Positions 12,015 to 24,457 of a stretch of DNA of 64,000 nucleotides are shown in pieces (positions within the stretch are counted from its first letter, which is position 1; the number at the start of each line of letters is the position of its first letter). Origin of the DNA: Pyronema omphalodes (taxonomy: Eukaryota > Ascomycota > Pezizomycetes > Pezizales > Pyronemataceae); assembly GCA_024516155.1 (NCBI GenBank), contig JAJJXM010000018.1:434001-498000 (forward strand), given 5' to 3'. A model generated the notes under the pieces. The model saw nothing but the letters and a program-made list of their open reading frames with translations, had not been told where the DNA came from and ran no database searches. Made by a program: the position numbers and the translations under genes.

Positions 12015-14693
12015 AATTAATGAATTATAAAACCTGGTAGCTAGTGGCTGGTGGCTGATCGCTGGTAGCTTCAGATCAAGATGTGGATGTGAATATGGAT
12101 CATGAACCATCACCTAAAAAAATTTCAAACCCCTAACGGCTGATTCTTTTTTCCCGGCGGGATCTAGATACTGCGCTTAGACCTGGGTGTGTTTTTTTGT
12201 AGTTACTTTAGGATATGGAATTAACTGGAATTAGGAATGGTTAGGTACATGTATGTATAGTAATGAGAACAAAAAAAATATATAGATGAATATAGGTAAA
12301 TATAGATAAATAAATGAAGGGATTTTATACCAGCATATGATTGGGTGAAATGTTGGAAGTGTTAAGGATGCGCGTTGTTAGAGAGAGAATCGGATCTTGG
12401 TGGTGGATAGCATGGGGACTGTAGGAAATGTTGGTCTTGGTATTCGGTGTTGGATATTGGATATTGGATAGAGGTCGCGATAGTGATATAGTATTAGTGC
12501 ATGGGTTGATGGTCCTTCGTTTCTTATACATCTACCTCTGTATACTCACTCCCGAGTCCCCCTACTTCTATTCCCGTTTTTATTCTCGTTCTCGCTCCCA
12601 TTCCCATTCCCAAATCACTTCTGTGTTTACATACTCCCCTCCCACCTTCCACCTCCCAAGTCTTCATCTTCCAATCAACAAAGTAACAACCCAACCCAAC
12701 CCAACCCAACCCAACGCATAACACACCCAACAACATAGCCCTCAAAAAATCAACATTCTATATCCCATAGTCTATATTATATACCAAGCTGCAACAAATC
12801 CTATATCCCAAGCAACACCTTCATAACTGCATATCCTGCAGTTATGAATGCCAAGCATCCGGAGATTTTACATACGCAGGATCAGGCTTCGGCACGGCAA
12901 TATTGCGATGCCACGATACCCTACAGGTTGCATAGGTTGCATAGGTTGTACAGGTTACACACGTTTCAGATGTTTCATGCGGCCCGCTCCCGAGAATGCG
13001 TTTATTGTTTAAGATTGATATTGATATTGAAATGGGTGGATCGATAGACGGATAGATGGATATAATATCCATATGTATGGGAATGAAGACTATATCGTCA
13101 TATTCGTATTCGACCTTTGGTTGGCAAATGTTTCTTATTTTATGTGTTTTTTCTTTTGTTTTCTTTCTTTTTTTTTTTTTTTTAGGGAACTCTCGCTTGT
13201 TACAATAGGACAGGAGTTAGTTACCGCTACGTATAGAGCGGATTGTTATACTTGGTAAGGCTTTTGAAAGATCTTGTAGTCGGATCTAATATGTGCGGAA
13301 GTTTTTGCTTGTTGAGCGGTGTTCTTGGTGTTGGTGGTGGAGGTTGATGTGCGTATTAGCGCCCTTCCACTCTTTAAATGTTTTCTTTCGTTGTATTAAC
13401 TTATTCTTTATTCGAATTCATCACAAGTTTCTCCATCTCCATCTTTTCTCTCTCGTTCAAGTCCATTCCCCTCTCTCATACTTCAACAATATGGATGGGA
13501 GATAAACTGGTTTTACTGTTTTACGTATGAGGTCCCTTTGTTGATATGCATTCCCTATAGATTCGATAGAAATCAAGGATAGCTTGGGATAACCTGGTTT
13601 ACTATCCGTCGCCACGGATTTGCAATAGGGCAATAGGGAATGATAATCTTTACTGCAAGCGTCAGTTCTATGTACAACATTCCCAAGCTTGTATCGACTT
13701 TATATCCATATCACCATAGCGAATTCTTCACTGTCACTTCTCCCATCGATTTCGATTCTCCAATTCCCTGGTTTCGGGTTTCATCTTTCAAGCCGGAAGC
13801 ATCCTTGAAAATTAGTGTATCCGCTTGGGATACTAGCCGCACTTCGCGTCTAACATCGCCACGCTTCTTTAGACGCTCTCCAGACTCCAGACTCCGCAGT
13901 TCGCCGTGGAGCGTGAGATTTACCCGTGCCTGTGTTAGGCTGTTAGCGTTTCCTCCCTCCTGCATGCTGCAGGATGTGGGGAATTAGTTAGTTGACCGGC
14001 TCCACAGCGAAAGTCTAGAATTCTACCGATTCGCTGGACTCAGCGTGAATTTAGACAAACTCGCCGAGCTCTCCGTTGCGATGGATGGATGCATCGACGA
14101 ACTTTGCGTTTGTTCCCGTCTTACATAACATACATAGCTTTTTGAGACTGCGAGGGATGTATGTATGTATGTATGCACAGCAAGAACCGTTGGAAAATCA
14201 TCGCGTGTGCATATATAAAAAAAAGAATATATACAAACCTTTGTAGCGCGCAAGAAATGTTACCCGTTTGATAGCGCGTCATCAGCTTTTTTCTATCATC
14301 TGAGATCAGATGCTACACGACTGATGCGACTGCATGTTACTCTTTTTGCCCCCCCCAAAAGAATACTTTGTAACTGCCCCACATAAAAACAATGGCCGCT
14401 TTCATCCCTTCGTCCGATTATCAACAACATCACAAGCTTCCTTTGCTCCGTCGAACATCGTCATTATAAATTTGTGGTACACCTGTACCCCAACTTGGCA
14501 ACTTAACACACGCTAACAAAGAGCTTTCATATAACGCCGTCTCTACCCCACAATCCGCCTCCACAACTTCAACTATCGAAATCGAAATCGAACACTGAAC
14601 ACTGGTTCCTTAAACACAACACTCACCATACCTACCCCACTATCCAGTTACAAGTTACACCGCCGATCTTTCGTCCCCATACAACAAACAACC
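12015..14693. other. Intergenic, upstream of the 14.7-kb gene
   Basis: Holds a (CCCAA)5 pentamer repeat near 12686-12715, a T run near 13171-13185, and a (GTAT)n patch near 14156-14175. No convincing coding region. The last 150 bases before 14694 are C/A-rich and probably the 5' leader of that gene. Confidence 0.55.
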
Positions 14694-15839
14694 ATGACAC
14701 CACCCCCCGTTCCCGACTTGCTCCTACCACCCCTTCTCTCCCTCCTCCCCAGCAGCCTCACCCCCTCCCTGCCCACCTCTCTCCTCCCCCTCCTAACCCC
14801 CATCCTCCGTAACCGTCTCAAGCTCCTCACCACCCCCACCTCCCCCTGGGCCCTGCTCCTAACCTGGAACTCCACCCACGCCACGCACCTTCACCAGCAT
14901 CTTTCCACGGTCGACCTCTGTTCTCCCGCCTCCGGTATCCTCCTTGGCTTCCTCCGTCTAGACGCCGAAACCCTGAAAGCCGCCGTCGAGATCCCAGATC
15001 TAGGGTTAGTGGTAGTATACCTCTGGTCGCCTAATGACCCAGACGGGGAAGACGATGACTGGAGGATCTTGGATGTGGTTTGCGCGGAGGATATAGAGGG
15101 GGATTGGTATGATACGATTGATGCCGCGGAGAAGAAATTCTCCTCCTCATCTTCCTCCTTGTCCGGAACCCAAACAAACGGCAGCCGTACATTAGCACCC
15201 CTGGGAGTTTCTCTCAGCTCACCACCACCCGCGGAAGAAGACGATGAAGATGACTACTGGGCGCAATACGATAGATCTTCGGCTGCGACTCCGGCGGTAA
15301 GAGAAGAGAACCAAATGCCTGAGGAGGATTATTTTAAGATGTATGATGATGTTACGCCGGCTCTGGATGGCCCTTCGCCTTATGGTCCTACTTCTGCGCC
15401 GGGATTGGAGGGGTATGCGGATACTGGGGTGGGGTTGGTTTATCCTGCGCCGCTGGGATCTGGGTCGCCGCGACATAGCGATGCTCATAGCGACGCAGAA
15501 GCAGAAGCAGCAAAATATTCCCCGATCACCTCCACCACAACTAGCACACCACCAACAACCTACTCGGCGCCACATGCACTCTCCCCAAGCCACAGCCACA
15601 GTCATAGTCCTAGTCTATCAGCCACAGCATCCGGAATGCATCCATCGGATCTCGTAAGGAAAATGGAGGAATCGGCTTCGTTACAAACACAGATGGAAAC
15701 GGCGGTGAAACAACATGTCGCTACTAGTGTTAAGTCGTTGTATAGATTGGCTAAGGTATCGGGAATCGGGAGAGAGGAGTTTACGGAGTTGGTAAATATG
15801 GAATTGCAGGTGCTGGAGATGTTGGATGAGGATGAGTAA
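14694..15839 (+). CDS. Conserved hypothetical fungal protein, 381 aa
   Basis: Single uninterrupted frame with a good start context (CAACCATGACA). The N-terminal third is rich in Leu and Pro and likely folded (residues about 1-150, with the patterns TPTSPWALLLTWNST and LGLVVVYLWSPND). A central region carries two acidic-aromatic motifs, DDYWAQYD and EEDYFKMYDD. A Ser/Thr/Pro-rich, probably disordered stretch follows. The C-terminus (about 315-381, LVRKMEESASLQTQM onward) is predicted helical and ends LQVLEMLDEDE. No enzyme motif, signal peptide or membrane segment is visible. I do not know its function. Even codon use and a long ORF make it a real gene; an upstream intron in the leader cannot be excluded. 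Confidence 0.85.
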   Translation: MTPPPVPDLLLPPLLSLLPSSLTPSLPTSLLPLLTPILRNRLKLLTTPTSPWALLLTWNSTHATHLHQHLSTVDLCSPASGILLGFLRLDAETLKAAVEIPDLGLVVVYLWSPNDPDGEDDDWRILDVVCAEDIEGDWYDTIDAAEKKFSSSSSSLSGTQTNGSRTLAPLGVSLSSPPPAEEDDEDDYWAQYDRSSAATPAVREENQMPEEDYFKMYDDVTPALDGPSPYGPTSAPGLEGYADTGVGLVYPAPLGSGSPRHSDAHSDAEAEAAKYSPITSTTTSTPPTTYSAPHALSPSHSHSHSPSLSATASGMHPSDLVRKMEESASLQTQMETAVKQHVATSVKSLYRLAKVSGIGREEFTELVNMELQVLEMLDEDE

Positions 15840-15895
15840 TGCGGGGGTGGGGGTGTGGGTGGGGTGCGGGGGGGGAGGGGGGGGGGAGGGAGGAG
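15840..15895 (+). other. G-rich tract, candidate G-quadruplex in 3' UTR
   Basis: Directly after the TAA stop lie many consecutive G runs of 3-10 bases separated by T, A or C, on the sense strand of the preceding gene. This fits the G3+N1-7 quadruplex pattern several times over. Confidence 0.6.
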
Positions 15896-16189
15896 TATTT
15901 GTGGAGGTTGAAGACGTGGCATCTCTGAAGAATTTTTGTGGCGGTGAGTAGGAGATATGCGTGGGACATATTGGGAGAGGGTGAAGAAGGGTGATGATTG
16001 GGATGATATGGCCGAGGGAGTCACCTTTGCATTTCTGCATTTTACCAGGCGTTCTCTTTTTTTTTTTCTTCCGTTTTGTTTTTCATATTTTGGGAGTTTT
16101 TCTTTCATATTTCACGTTTCATATTTCATATTAAGTTTCGATATGTCACCATATTCCATTCCATTCAATTTCTTAAAGCTCTATGCCAT

Positions 16190-16701
16190 GAACTAGATCT
16201 CTAGTAACTTTTCTATCGTTTTTTGTATGAATCAGAAATATTGAGTCATGTGATTATACTGAGGTTTTGTGATGGTAGAAAAAGATATGATTTTAGACAG
16301 ATTTTTCTGCTTCTGCATCTGCATCTGCATCTTTAGACTTTATCTTTATCTTTATCTTTCTTTAGTATGTACAGCTAAATTCAAGTCAAGTCAAAGACAA
16401 AGATAAGTCCACAAAAAAACAATACGCAAGTAATATCAACTAACCCTACATACTACATACTTGTGCCTAGGTTAATGATCCCAGAAAAAAAATCCTTCTT
16501 ATCATTTAATCCTTCCAATCCTTAGAGTTCTGCAAAAGTCTTCGGGTTCAGAAATCTCCCCATCATAGCTTCAGATCAATGGTTAAGGCTGGATTCGGAA
16601 TCCAGAATCCACAGTCCGGGATTGGATGACAGTGACTTCGCGTATGTGTTAGATTACTATACTCTACTCTACTCTATCCTACTACATATAAAATACCAAA
16701 T
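16190..16701. other. Intergenic, AT-rich
   Basis: Contains short CATCTG and CTTTAT repeats (near 16310-16360) and nothing gene-like. Confidence 0.55.
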
Positions 16702-16758
16702 ACGTCATAACCTTAAGGCTTAAGGTTGGGAACGTTCAAGAAAATCAAATCAAATCAT
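16702..16758 (-). repeat. Dispersed ~55-bp element, copy 1 of 3
   Basis: The minus strand reads GATTTGATTTGATTTTC, then TTGAACGTTCCCAACC, then AAGGTTATGACGT. Copies occur at 31391-31443 and 43215-43265. This copy has an extra 7 nt (AGCCTTA) inside the palindromic AACCTTAAGGTT core. Confidence 0.8.
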
Positions 16759-16798
16759 AAATTACCAAAAAAAAGAAACAAAACAAAGTTCGTCTAAG

Positions 16799-16990
16799 TA
16801 TGTATGTATGTATGTACATAGCTCTACATAGATTTATCTATCTTTATCTATATCTATCTATCTATGTTTAGTAAAACAGGAATTATTAACTATATCTATC
16901 TGTGTTTAGTAAAACAGGAATTATTAACTATATCTCTATCTATCTCTATCTATATCTATCTATGTTTGGTAAGTAGGAATTATTAACTAC
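16799..16990. repeat. (ATGT)n and (TCTA)n microsatellite with 3-copy minisatellite
   Basis: A GTAT/TCTA microsatellite leads into three consecutive copies of a unit containing TATCTATG or TATCTGTG, then TTTAGTAAAACAGG and AATTATTAACTA. The third copy has lost the AAAC. Confidence 0.8.
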
Positions 16991-17125
16991 TTTTTTTTTA
17001 TGAAAAAAAAAAAAAAAAAAAAAAATGGAATATTGGGATATTGGGATATGAGGGTGATAGTGCTAAGGGAAGAGAGTGCTGATGGTGCTAGGAAGAGAGT
17101 GCTAAGGGAAGGGAAAATATAATGG

Positions 17126-17149
17126 CAAAAAAAAAAAAAAGAAAAAAAG
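17126..17149 (-). terminator. RNA polymerase III terminator of the tRNA
   Basis: On the minus strand, immediately downstream of the tRNA 3' end, lie long T runs (A-rich on the plus strand), as expected for Pol III termination. Confidence 0.7.
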
Positions 17150-17154
17150 ATAAT

Positions 17155-17226
17155 TGACCACAGCAGGGATCGAACCTGCAATCTCTTGATTCGTAGTCAA
17201 GCGCCTTGCCATTGGGCCATGCGGCC
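17155..17226 (-). tRNA. tRNA-Arg (anticodon ACG)
   Basis: The minus strand folds as a 72-nt cloverleaf. The acceptor stem is GGCCGCA with TGTGGTC, followed by discriminator A. The anticodon stem is CTTGA/TCAAG around the loop CTACGAA, giving anticodon ACG (A34 normally becomes inosine and reads CGN arginine codons). The T arm contains GGTTCGATCC, the internal B box. No intron is present between positions 37 and 38. The Pol III T tract follows directly. Confidence 0.95.
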
Positions 17227-18951
17227 TGAGTTGTGCGCTGATAACATTTTGTACAAATATAAATGTTTTATGGAGAGGGAGGGAATTTGAGTTCTGGGTT
17301 TTGAACTGCGGAGTTGTAAGATGTTGCTGCTGCTGGAGTAATGGTTGGGTTTGTAGCTTAAAGTCATGGCCTATGGTCCATGGCTTAGATATATCCTCCA
17401 GCAAGAACAGAAAAGAAAGAAAAGAACAAGAAAACAAAATCAGTCTGCAATCTGCAATCTGCAAGTGCAAGAAGAAACTTCGCTTTTCCCTCACTGTCTT
17501 ATAATTTATTAACAGCTATTTATCCTCGATCTTCTCAATCCTTAAAGGAATTATCATGATAAAGGAGATAATTCAACAGGGTGGAGGAGATATTCGATAA
17601 ATCGGCCATAGTCATACCACTAGAGATGGATTAATTGTCCTTACATAGCTAATTTTTTTTGTTGTGATATGATATGGAATCTTTATGATCTAGGTTGTAT
17701 GGTATGGTAGCTGGAGTCTAGTGGTGATTAAATGCGTTGGGTAGGGAATGGAAATACATATCTGGTATCGACTCTCGAGGTAGTTATGTACATACATAGA
17801 AAATTTACAGCACCTCGTCGTGAAGTGATGTCCGTTCCTTATTTCTTCGTTGTGATTAAAGTTCTTCGTTGCTGGTTGCTTATCGCTTAGATTATCTCCT
17901 CATGTATACGGCGCTCATACGCTGCCCATACGGTTGGCTTATAGACGACTCTAAGGTGTTTATGAGTGCATAGACAGCGGACAGACGTTTCTTGGGTTTC
18001 TAGTTTCTTCAGTAGTAGCCTAGTAGGTGTTTGATAAGACAAAGACAAAGACACGGGAAGTCGGCCTGTCCCGGACATGTTGCCAAGATCAAACTTCGGT
18101 GATCATGGTGTTGGTTCTGGAAACTTGAAACTTGAAACGTGGGATCCATGATTGATATTCACGTTACGCGTAATCACGTCAACCTTTCTATTATCGGGTT
18201 CTAGATCACGTGGATGGTGACTTGGAAGCTGTCAATCAGTTTAGTCAGTGAGGAAGTACATAGTTTTTGTGATGAGATGTGATGTGATGTGATATGGTGC
18301 CTGCCTATCATGGAGAAAATACCATTCAGGCCGCTGACATGTATGTAAGAACAGTGCCCTTACACTGAGGTGATGATTGATTTATTCACTTCTATAGCCG
18401 GATGATGATGATTTAGGGATTGATTTGTTCACTTTTGTATGATATGTACTCTGCCTGCTCACTTTATGCTTCGGCTATGTATTCGCTCATTGACTATGTG
18501 CACCCAGCCGACACTCAGCCGGTCGCTACTGCCCCGTTGCTTCTGGCAGCCTTGCTCCTTTTATCGAGCACACATACATAGCTCATTGCACCTGGCTGTA
18601 CCTGGCTGTGCCTAGTTACACCTTTCTAGACTCTAGTTACACCTCTGGTTACACCGTACATACACCGGTTTGCACCGATTCACCCCCCCCCCCCCCCCCC
18701 CAGCTCGATTGCTCCTAGTTCCACAACGGAAGAGGTCCCAGATTACCCGCCTCATCCGTGGAAGTAGCACGGACGGGTCGAAGCAGCAGCGACCGAACGC
18801 TCGACACAGTCCCTCATCACCAGCGTTCCGCGCACTCTCCAAAAAGCCAAAGGGTGGCCAGCCAGCATCGTCAAACTACTCCGTTTAACCTCACATATTC
18901 AACATCACCATCGACGAGAGACAATCAATCCAACCGCCCCCCCACACAACC
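17227..18951. other. Intergenic, upstream of SLA1
   Basis: No gene supported. Includes a 19-nt C run at 18683-18701, and GATGTGATGTGAT repeats near 18275-18295. The last 200 bases are probably SLA1 promoter and leader. Confidence 0.55.
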
Positions 18952-21900
18952 ATGTCGTCCCCTTTCTTGGGTGTCTATACGGCAGTCTACAGCTACCAGG
19001 CTCAAAGCGACAAGGAGATCTCCTTTAATGAAGGAGACCTCCTATGTGTGCTTGAAAAACCGGCAGATGATGATTGGTGGAAGGCAAAGAAGAAGGGAAA
19101 CTCGGTGGATGACGAAGAACCAGTCGGTCTTGTTCCGAATAACTACATTGAGGAGGTAGGCGTCCAAAGTTATACGATCCGGTTACGGGGGTGGAGTTAT
19201 ATATTTGGTGATTGGGGTTTTAACGCGGGACCTCCCATTTGTTTCAGGCGAAACCCATTGGAAAGTGCAAAGCTCTTTACGACTATGCTCAACAGACGGA
19301 AGAGGAGCTCTCCTTAAACGAAGATGATCAGCTAGACATTTACGATAACTCCGACCCGGATTGGACACTTGTCGGCCGTGGTGGAAAGTTCGGATATGCT
19401 CCTACCAACTATATTGAGAAAACCTCTGGAGCATCAAGTCCTGCCAAAGTTCCCTCACCTGTACCTAAGCCAGTTAAGCAGCTTGCTTTCCAGGAGCCAG
19501 AACCGGAACCTGCACCGGTATCTCGTCCTGTTCCTCGCATTGAGTCGCCGCCTCTTTCTCCGCCCCTACCAGAACGTCCTCCGCCACAGCAATACCGCCA
19601 GCCCTCGCCGCGATTGAGCATGGCCGCTTCCCCCGCGAGCGCAACCTTCCGACCAGAATCAACTTACGACAGGGGCGACTACTCCCGGGACCACCATGAC
19701 TACGATGATGACCACCGGGGGGAGCGCCCTGCAAGACCCTCCCGTCATAGCACAATTGACCATAGTTCCAGCCACAGTCACGGAAGCCATGGAAAGCACA
19801 AGCATGACAAACACGACAAACACCACAAGCGGTCAAAATCGCCCGAGTTTGATGATTCCGGATCCGAATCTGATGGTCCGGGATTACCTTTGCGCTTGCC
19901 CCATGGTGGCGCCGCTGGAAACCAGTCCGGAATTCCCCCCGGATACCGTACATACCCTGTCATGGAGGTTGATGGACGGAAGAAGCGTGCTGCGACTTTG
20001 GGATTGGGGCCTAATCGCCTTATTCTCTTGCCTGATAAGAGTACTAGACCTCGTGAGGAGTGGACTATGGAGAACTTGACAGGTTACAACAACGAGGGAA
20101 AGCATGTTTTTATGGACCTTAAGCACCCGTCCAAGTCTCTTGATCTCCATGCTGGATCTACAGACACTGCGGAGGAGATTATTTCTGCTTTGGCGGAGAT
20201 TCGTGGTGCGCTTAAGGCCAATGGTCTTAATGAGGTTATTGCGGCTGCTACTGGTGCTAAGGATAACATTGGTACTGTACTCTACGATTTCCCTGCTCAG
20301 GGAGAGGATGAAGTTTCAGTCACTGCAGGTGATGAGGTTATTATTTTAGATGCTAGTAACGAGGAATGGTGGCTTGTCCAACGCCGAGTCAACGGAGAGG
20401 AGGGAGTTATTCCCAGCAGTTATGTTGAGAAGGGAAGAAAGAATGTGGCTACCGGGGGTATAAAAGAGTCGCCTGGAGTTCGAGCAGGTGGTAACGATAA
20501 CCGAAAGTCGTTCCTTCCCTCGCCAACTCACACAACTACACAATCGAGCAGCTATGCCGCAAGTGGCCACAGTAGCCACAGTAATCACCACAACGATGTC
20601 GGTGCATCAAAAGTGCCAGAGAGGAGAAGTAGTTTAGCCCCTACTCGCCGCGAACCTGCTGCACCGACAACGAAATCGAGTATGCCTCAAATTTCTCGTC
20701 TGCGTTACAGAAAGGAAAGGCCCGTGAGTGAGATCGTGCTGACTGATGTCATTACAGAACCTGATCTCAACCAAGTTCGAACTTGGACCGATCGTTCCGG
20801 TACCTTTAAAGTCGAAGCCCAATTCCTCGGTTGTACGAATGGAAAGCTTCATTTACACAAAGTCAACGGCGTTAAAATTGCGGTACCGGTTAACAAAATG
20901 TCGATGACGGATCTTAGATATGTTGAGGATAAGACCGGAATATCTTTGGATGAGGAGAAGCCTCTTTCGGAAATACTTAGGGAGCAGCGAAAGAATGCTC
21001 CTCCTCCTCCACAGGATCACCACCGGGCTGCACCGCCACCTCCGAGCTCAAGATCCCCACAGCCCCACAGCAATGTTGGGGCTTCTGTAGTTACAGTTCA
21101 GCCCTCTGGGCGAAAGATTGACTACGACTGGTTCGGATTCTTTTTGGAGTGCGGTGTTGAAGTTAACAATTGCCAGCGCTATGCGCTTAACTTTGCAAAG
21201 GATGAGTTAGACGAAACCTCCCTCGAAGGAATTGGACCGGATACTATGCGAACCCTAGGAATGAAAGAAGGAGACATCCTTCGTGTGTCTAAGAAACTAG
21301 ACGAACGATTTGGTCGAAACAGAAAGATTGTTCCCATGGGTGATGGTACCAGCCTATTTACCGACGAAAATGGAAACCTGAAAACATCACGAGCAAGACC
21401 ACCCCCAGCAGTCCAAACCGGCGCAGTTGATCCTAAAGCTTTACAAACACAGACGGAAGGTTCCAAGCCCCCTACTCCAGCACCTAGGTCCCCCGCGAGA
21501 TCCCCCGTTCCCGAAGTCACCTCCGGATTCGACGACGACGCATGGGCGCCCAAGCCGACAAAGACGCCCTCTCCGGCTCCTCCTCCTCCCGTAGTTCAGC
21601 CGCCTCCCCCGGCACCGGCCCCTGCACCGGCACCCCCGAAACCTACCGGAGCCCTAGGAGAACTCGCCTCCCTCTCGCTGGACACACCTCCTCTCCAGCC
21701 AACCATTCAAAACCCACAGTTTGTTCCCCCTGCGGACCCCATCTTCTCAGGATCAAATCTCACACCGCAACCCACTGGAAGGGCGCGTCCTCCGGCACCT
21801 CAAATTACAGGAACCAGCAGCTTAGGAATTGCCCCCCCTCCTCCTCGTCCTTTATCGGCGCCTCAAAACTACTTGCCCCCACAGCAGCAACCTATTGTTC

Positions 21901-22599
21901 CTCAATTTACCGGATACAGTACCATGGCACCTATGCAGCCTCCTATGATGGCCGCACCTATGATGCCCCCTCCTCCTCAGATTATGTATCAACCCACGGG
22001 CTTCGCACCTAACAACTTTGGACAACCTGGAATGATGCAACCGCAGATGACTGGTATGAGCGGAATGGGAATGGGCGGAATGGGAATGCAACCTCAGATG
22101 ACTGGTATGAGTGGTATGCAGCAGATGCAGCCTCAGATGACTGGAATGCAGCCTATGCAACCTCAGATGACGGGAATGCAGTTTGGAGGATTTGGAAATA
22201 ATGGAATGGCGGTTAATAGAGGATTACCACCTCCTTTGGTACCGCAAATGACTGCTGCTCCTCTTATGCCACAGAGAACTGCCGCTCCTACGCTTATTCC
22301 TCAACCTACTGGTCCTGCTCCTACGGTTAGGTTTGGTGTTCAGAAACTCACCCCCCAACCTACTGGAAAGGCAAATCTTAATAAAGCTAGTAAGTATCCG
22401 ATTCTAATTCCCGTTCCCGTTTGCCGAGTTACGCGAGGTGGAGGGTGTGCAAAGCGAAGAAGCGTGCGAAGCGCAACCGAAGAATGGGTCTAGCGAAGCG
22501 CACCTTGAGCGGCGAATTTAGCGAAACTTGAAAGAAGGATGCTAACGAGAATTTTCTTTTCTTCTTTTAGCTCCGGATAACCCATTCGGATTTGATTAA
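18952..22599 (+). CDS. SLA1: Sla1-like actin/endocytosis adaptor, 1124 aa
   Basis: Exons 18952-19155, 19248-22389 and 22571-22599, joined by GT-AG introns of 92 and 181 nt. Sla1 links the endocytic coat to actin assembly (Pan1/End3, Las17/WASP) at cortical patches. The domain order matches the family: SH3-1 (about 5-66, ending VPNNYIEE), SH3-2 (about 72-125, ALYDYAQ...APTNYIEK), a His/Ser/Pro-rich linker, SH3-3 (about 408-464, VLYDFPAQ...IPSSYVEK), SHD1 cargo-binding domain (about 578-640), SHD2/SAM-like domain (about 690-758, YDWFGFFLECGVEV), Pro-rich region, then roughly a dozen Q-x-T-G repeats (PQPTG, PQMTG) of the type phosphorylated by Ark1/Prk1 kinases. The tiny last exon adds TPDNPFGFD, an NPF motif for EH domains. 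Length is close to yeast Sla1. Confidence 0.96.
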
Positions 22600-23841
22600 T
22601 TCTATAATTCCACTTTTTTTTTAGGCTTTTATTGATTTTGTTTTTTTTATCTTTTTCGAGGATTGTTATTTTTGTTTGCGATAGTTGTTTTGTGTTGATT
22701 TTTCTTTTCTTCTTTTTCTTGTTATTGAAGAATACTTCCTCTTTATCGAAGTTTTGTGATGGGCTTGTGATTGGTGGAGTGTTGGAGTGATAGATGGAAA
22801 GAATGGATTTTTTATTAAGGGTTTTCAAAGATGAAATTATTGAAATTCAATGATACCATTTTGTTATGGATGGATTGTGATTGCTTCTTTTTTTTCTTTT
22901 TTCGGGGCGGTTTTTTTTGTGGCTTGTGGGGTATTATACGGTGTCAGGTGGGAAGGGGGTAGCGGGGGGGGGGGGGGGGGGGGGCGGGGACAAAGGGGGA
23001 GAGAGGGGAAGAGGGGTACGGGGGTGAGGGAGAGGGGTACGGGAGGGAGGGAGAGAGAGGGTAGTTAAAGTGACGTTGCTTGGTATGGCTCGGTGTGGCT
23101 TGCAAGGTATGGTGTGGTGTAAAGATATAAAGGTTTTGTTTTCGTTTTTCGTTTTTCGTTTTTCGTTTTTCGTTTTTTGTTTTTTGTTTTTTGTGTTTTA
23201 TTAGCTCGTGATTGGTGTAGGTGAATGGTGCTCAGTGTAGGTAATAACAAATGGGAGTTTTTTATTGTTGTTTTTATTAATTTTATTGATTTTATTGGTT
23301 TTATTGGTTTTGTTGGTTTTGTTGGGTTGTTTTAGGCCGTATTTGAGTTTTATGCCGTATTTTATGCCGTATTTGAGTTTTTTTAAATTTTTTTTTTTTT
23401 GATTTGATGTGATTTGAATTGAATTGATCTGATTTTGTGTTCTTGGTTCTTGGTTCTTGGTTCTTGGGTAAGGTGATGATTATTTCCAAAAAAAAAGTGC
23501 AACTTATCACTTTTTCTTTTCTTTTCTTTTCTTTTTGTTTGATATAACCATGAACGCAAATTCACAGCCAAATTGACAGCTAAGGTAAGCACCAATGACT
23601 AATGATCAATCAACCATTCCAAACATCCCAAACATCTGCTCATGGTTCTATTATGTTGCAGGGTTTGGATTTTTGGGGGGGGGGGGGGGTATAGCGATAT
23701 AGCGATATAGCGATATGGCAATATGGCAATATGGCAATATATGACGATTACATACAGTCTACAGTCTACAGTCTATAGATAAATTAAACTGCGAACGTTA
23801 TAGCTAATAGCTAGTATCTAGTAATCAGTATCTGTATCCTT
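22600..23841. other. Intergenic, homopolymer and GT-rich repeats
   Basis: Contains a 21-nt G run at 22964-22984, G/A-rich GAGAGGGG repeats to about 23060, CGTTTTT repeats near 23145-23195, a polyT and GATTTGA region near 23385-23430, another G run near 23677-23689 and an 8-bp GATATAGC/GCAATATG repeat near 23692-23740. No gene. Confidence 0.6.
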
Positions 23842-24440
23842 CTTAGCGGCAGCGGCTATTGATGCTGTGGATTGAAATTTAATGTCGGCGGTTGTAGGCG
23901 AGGATTAGATAGTACAACGGGACAGGATAGGACAGGATGATTAGATCTCGGGAGTCGGTGTAGTGAGTTGTGATTGTATAGCTTTGGGGGGGGGGGGGGG
24001 TTCTTATGTAATAAACTAATAATCCAGAGACGGCTGATTTATCTTGATTCTGGACAGCCCCTGCTGCTGAAGCGAGAATGACGGGAAGAATCGTATCCAT
24101 AATCCACATCCGCTAAGCCGTTAACTTGCTGTAGTTGACCGTTGGAGATCTGAGAGCTTAACACAGGGATCAACGCTTTTATATGTTTCTTTGAAGTGAC
24201 ATCTTTGATCTTCGATCTCTAATCTCTGATTGTTGCACTGCAGCTCTGGGTTTCTTTTTTTGCTTGGATTTTGGTTTCTTCTCGTGTGTGGGATTAGAGG
24301 GGCGGAGGCGTTGGATATAGACTAATCCCGGGTGGGATGGATGCGGAGTGAACCACGGTGGAGGGATTTGCTTCGGGCTCCTTGGCGTAGGTGTTGCCTA
24401 ATGCTGGTGTTACTGGGGTGGGGCGTGTTTGGATTTAAGA
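23842..24440 (-). pseudogene. Diverged duplicate unit, copy A (decayed secreted-protein-like gene)
   Basis: Bases 23842-24440 align, with many substitutions and indels, to 26441-26920. Both begin CTTCTTAGCGGC and both contain CGCTAAGCCGTT and GGCGTAGGTGTTGC or GTCGTAGGTGTTGC. On the minus strand an ORF at 24109-23879 starts MWIMDTILPVILASAAGA, which looks like a signal peptide; its frame then departs from the one conserved in copy B after a G/C run at 23987-24000. In the shifted frame the residues QPPT and LRRI line up with copy B. The shared upstream part (24120-24440) would be the promoter. I read this as a decayed member of a local family; function unknown. Confidence 0.45.
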
Positions 24441-24457
24441 TGTTCATGTTGTTGCAG

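Noticed and set aside
15219..16108. Antisense ORFs over and after the 381-aa gene
   Set aside because: Shadows of the coding strand and of the G-rich 3' tract; rich in Arg/Pro with no family resemblance.
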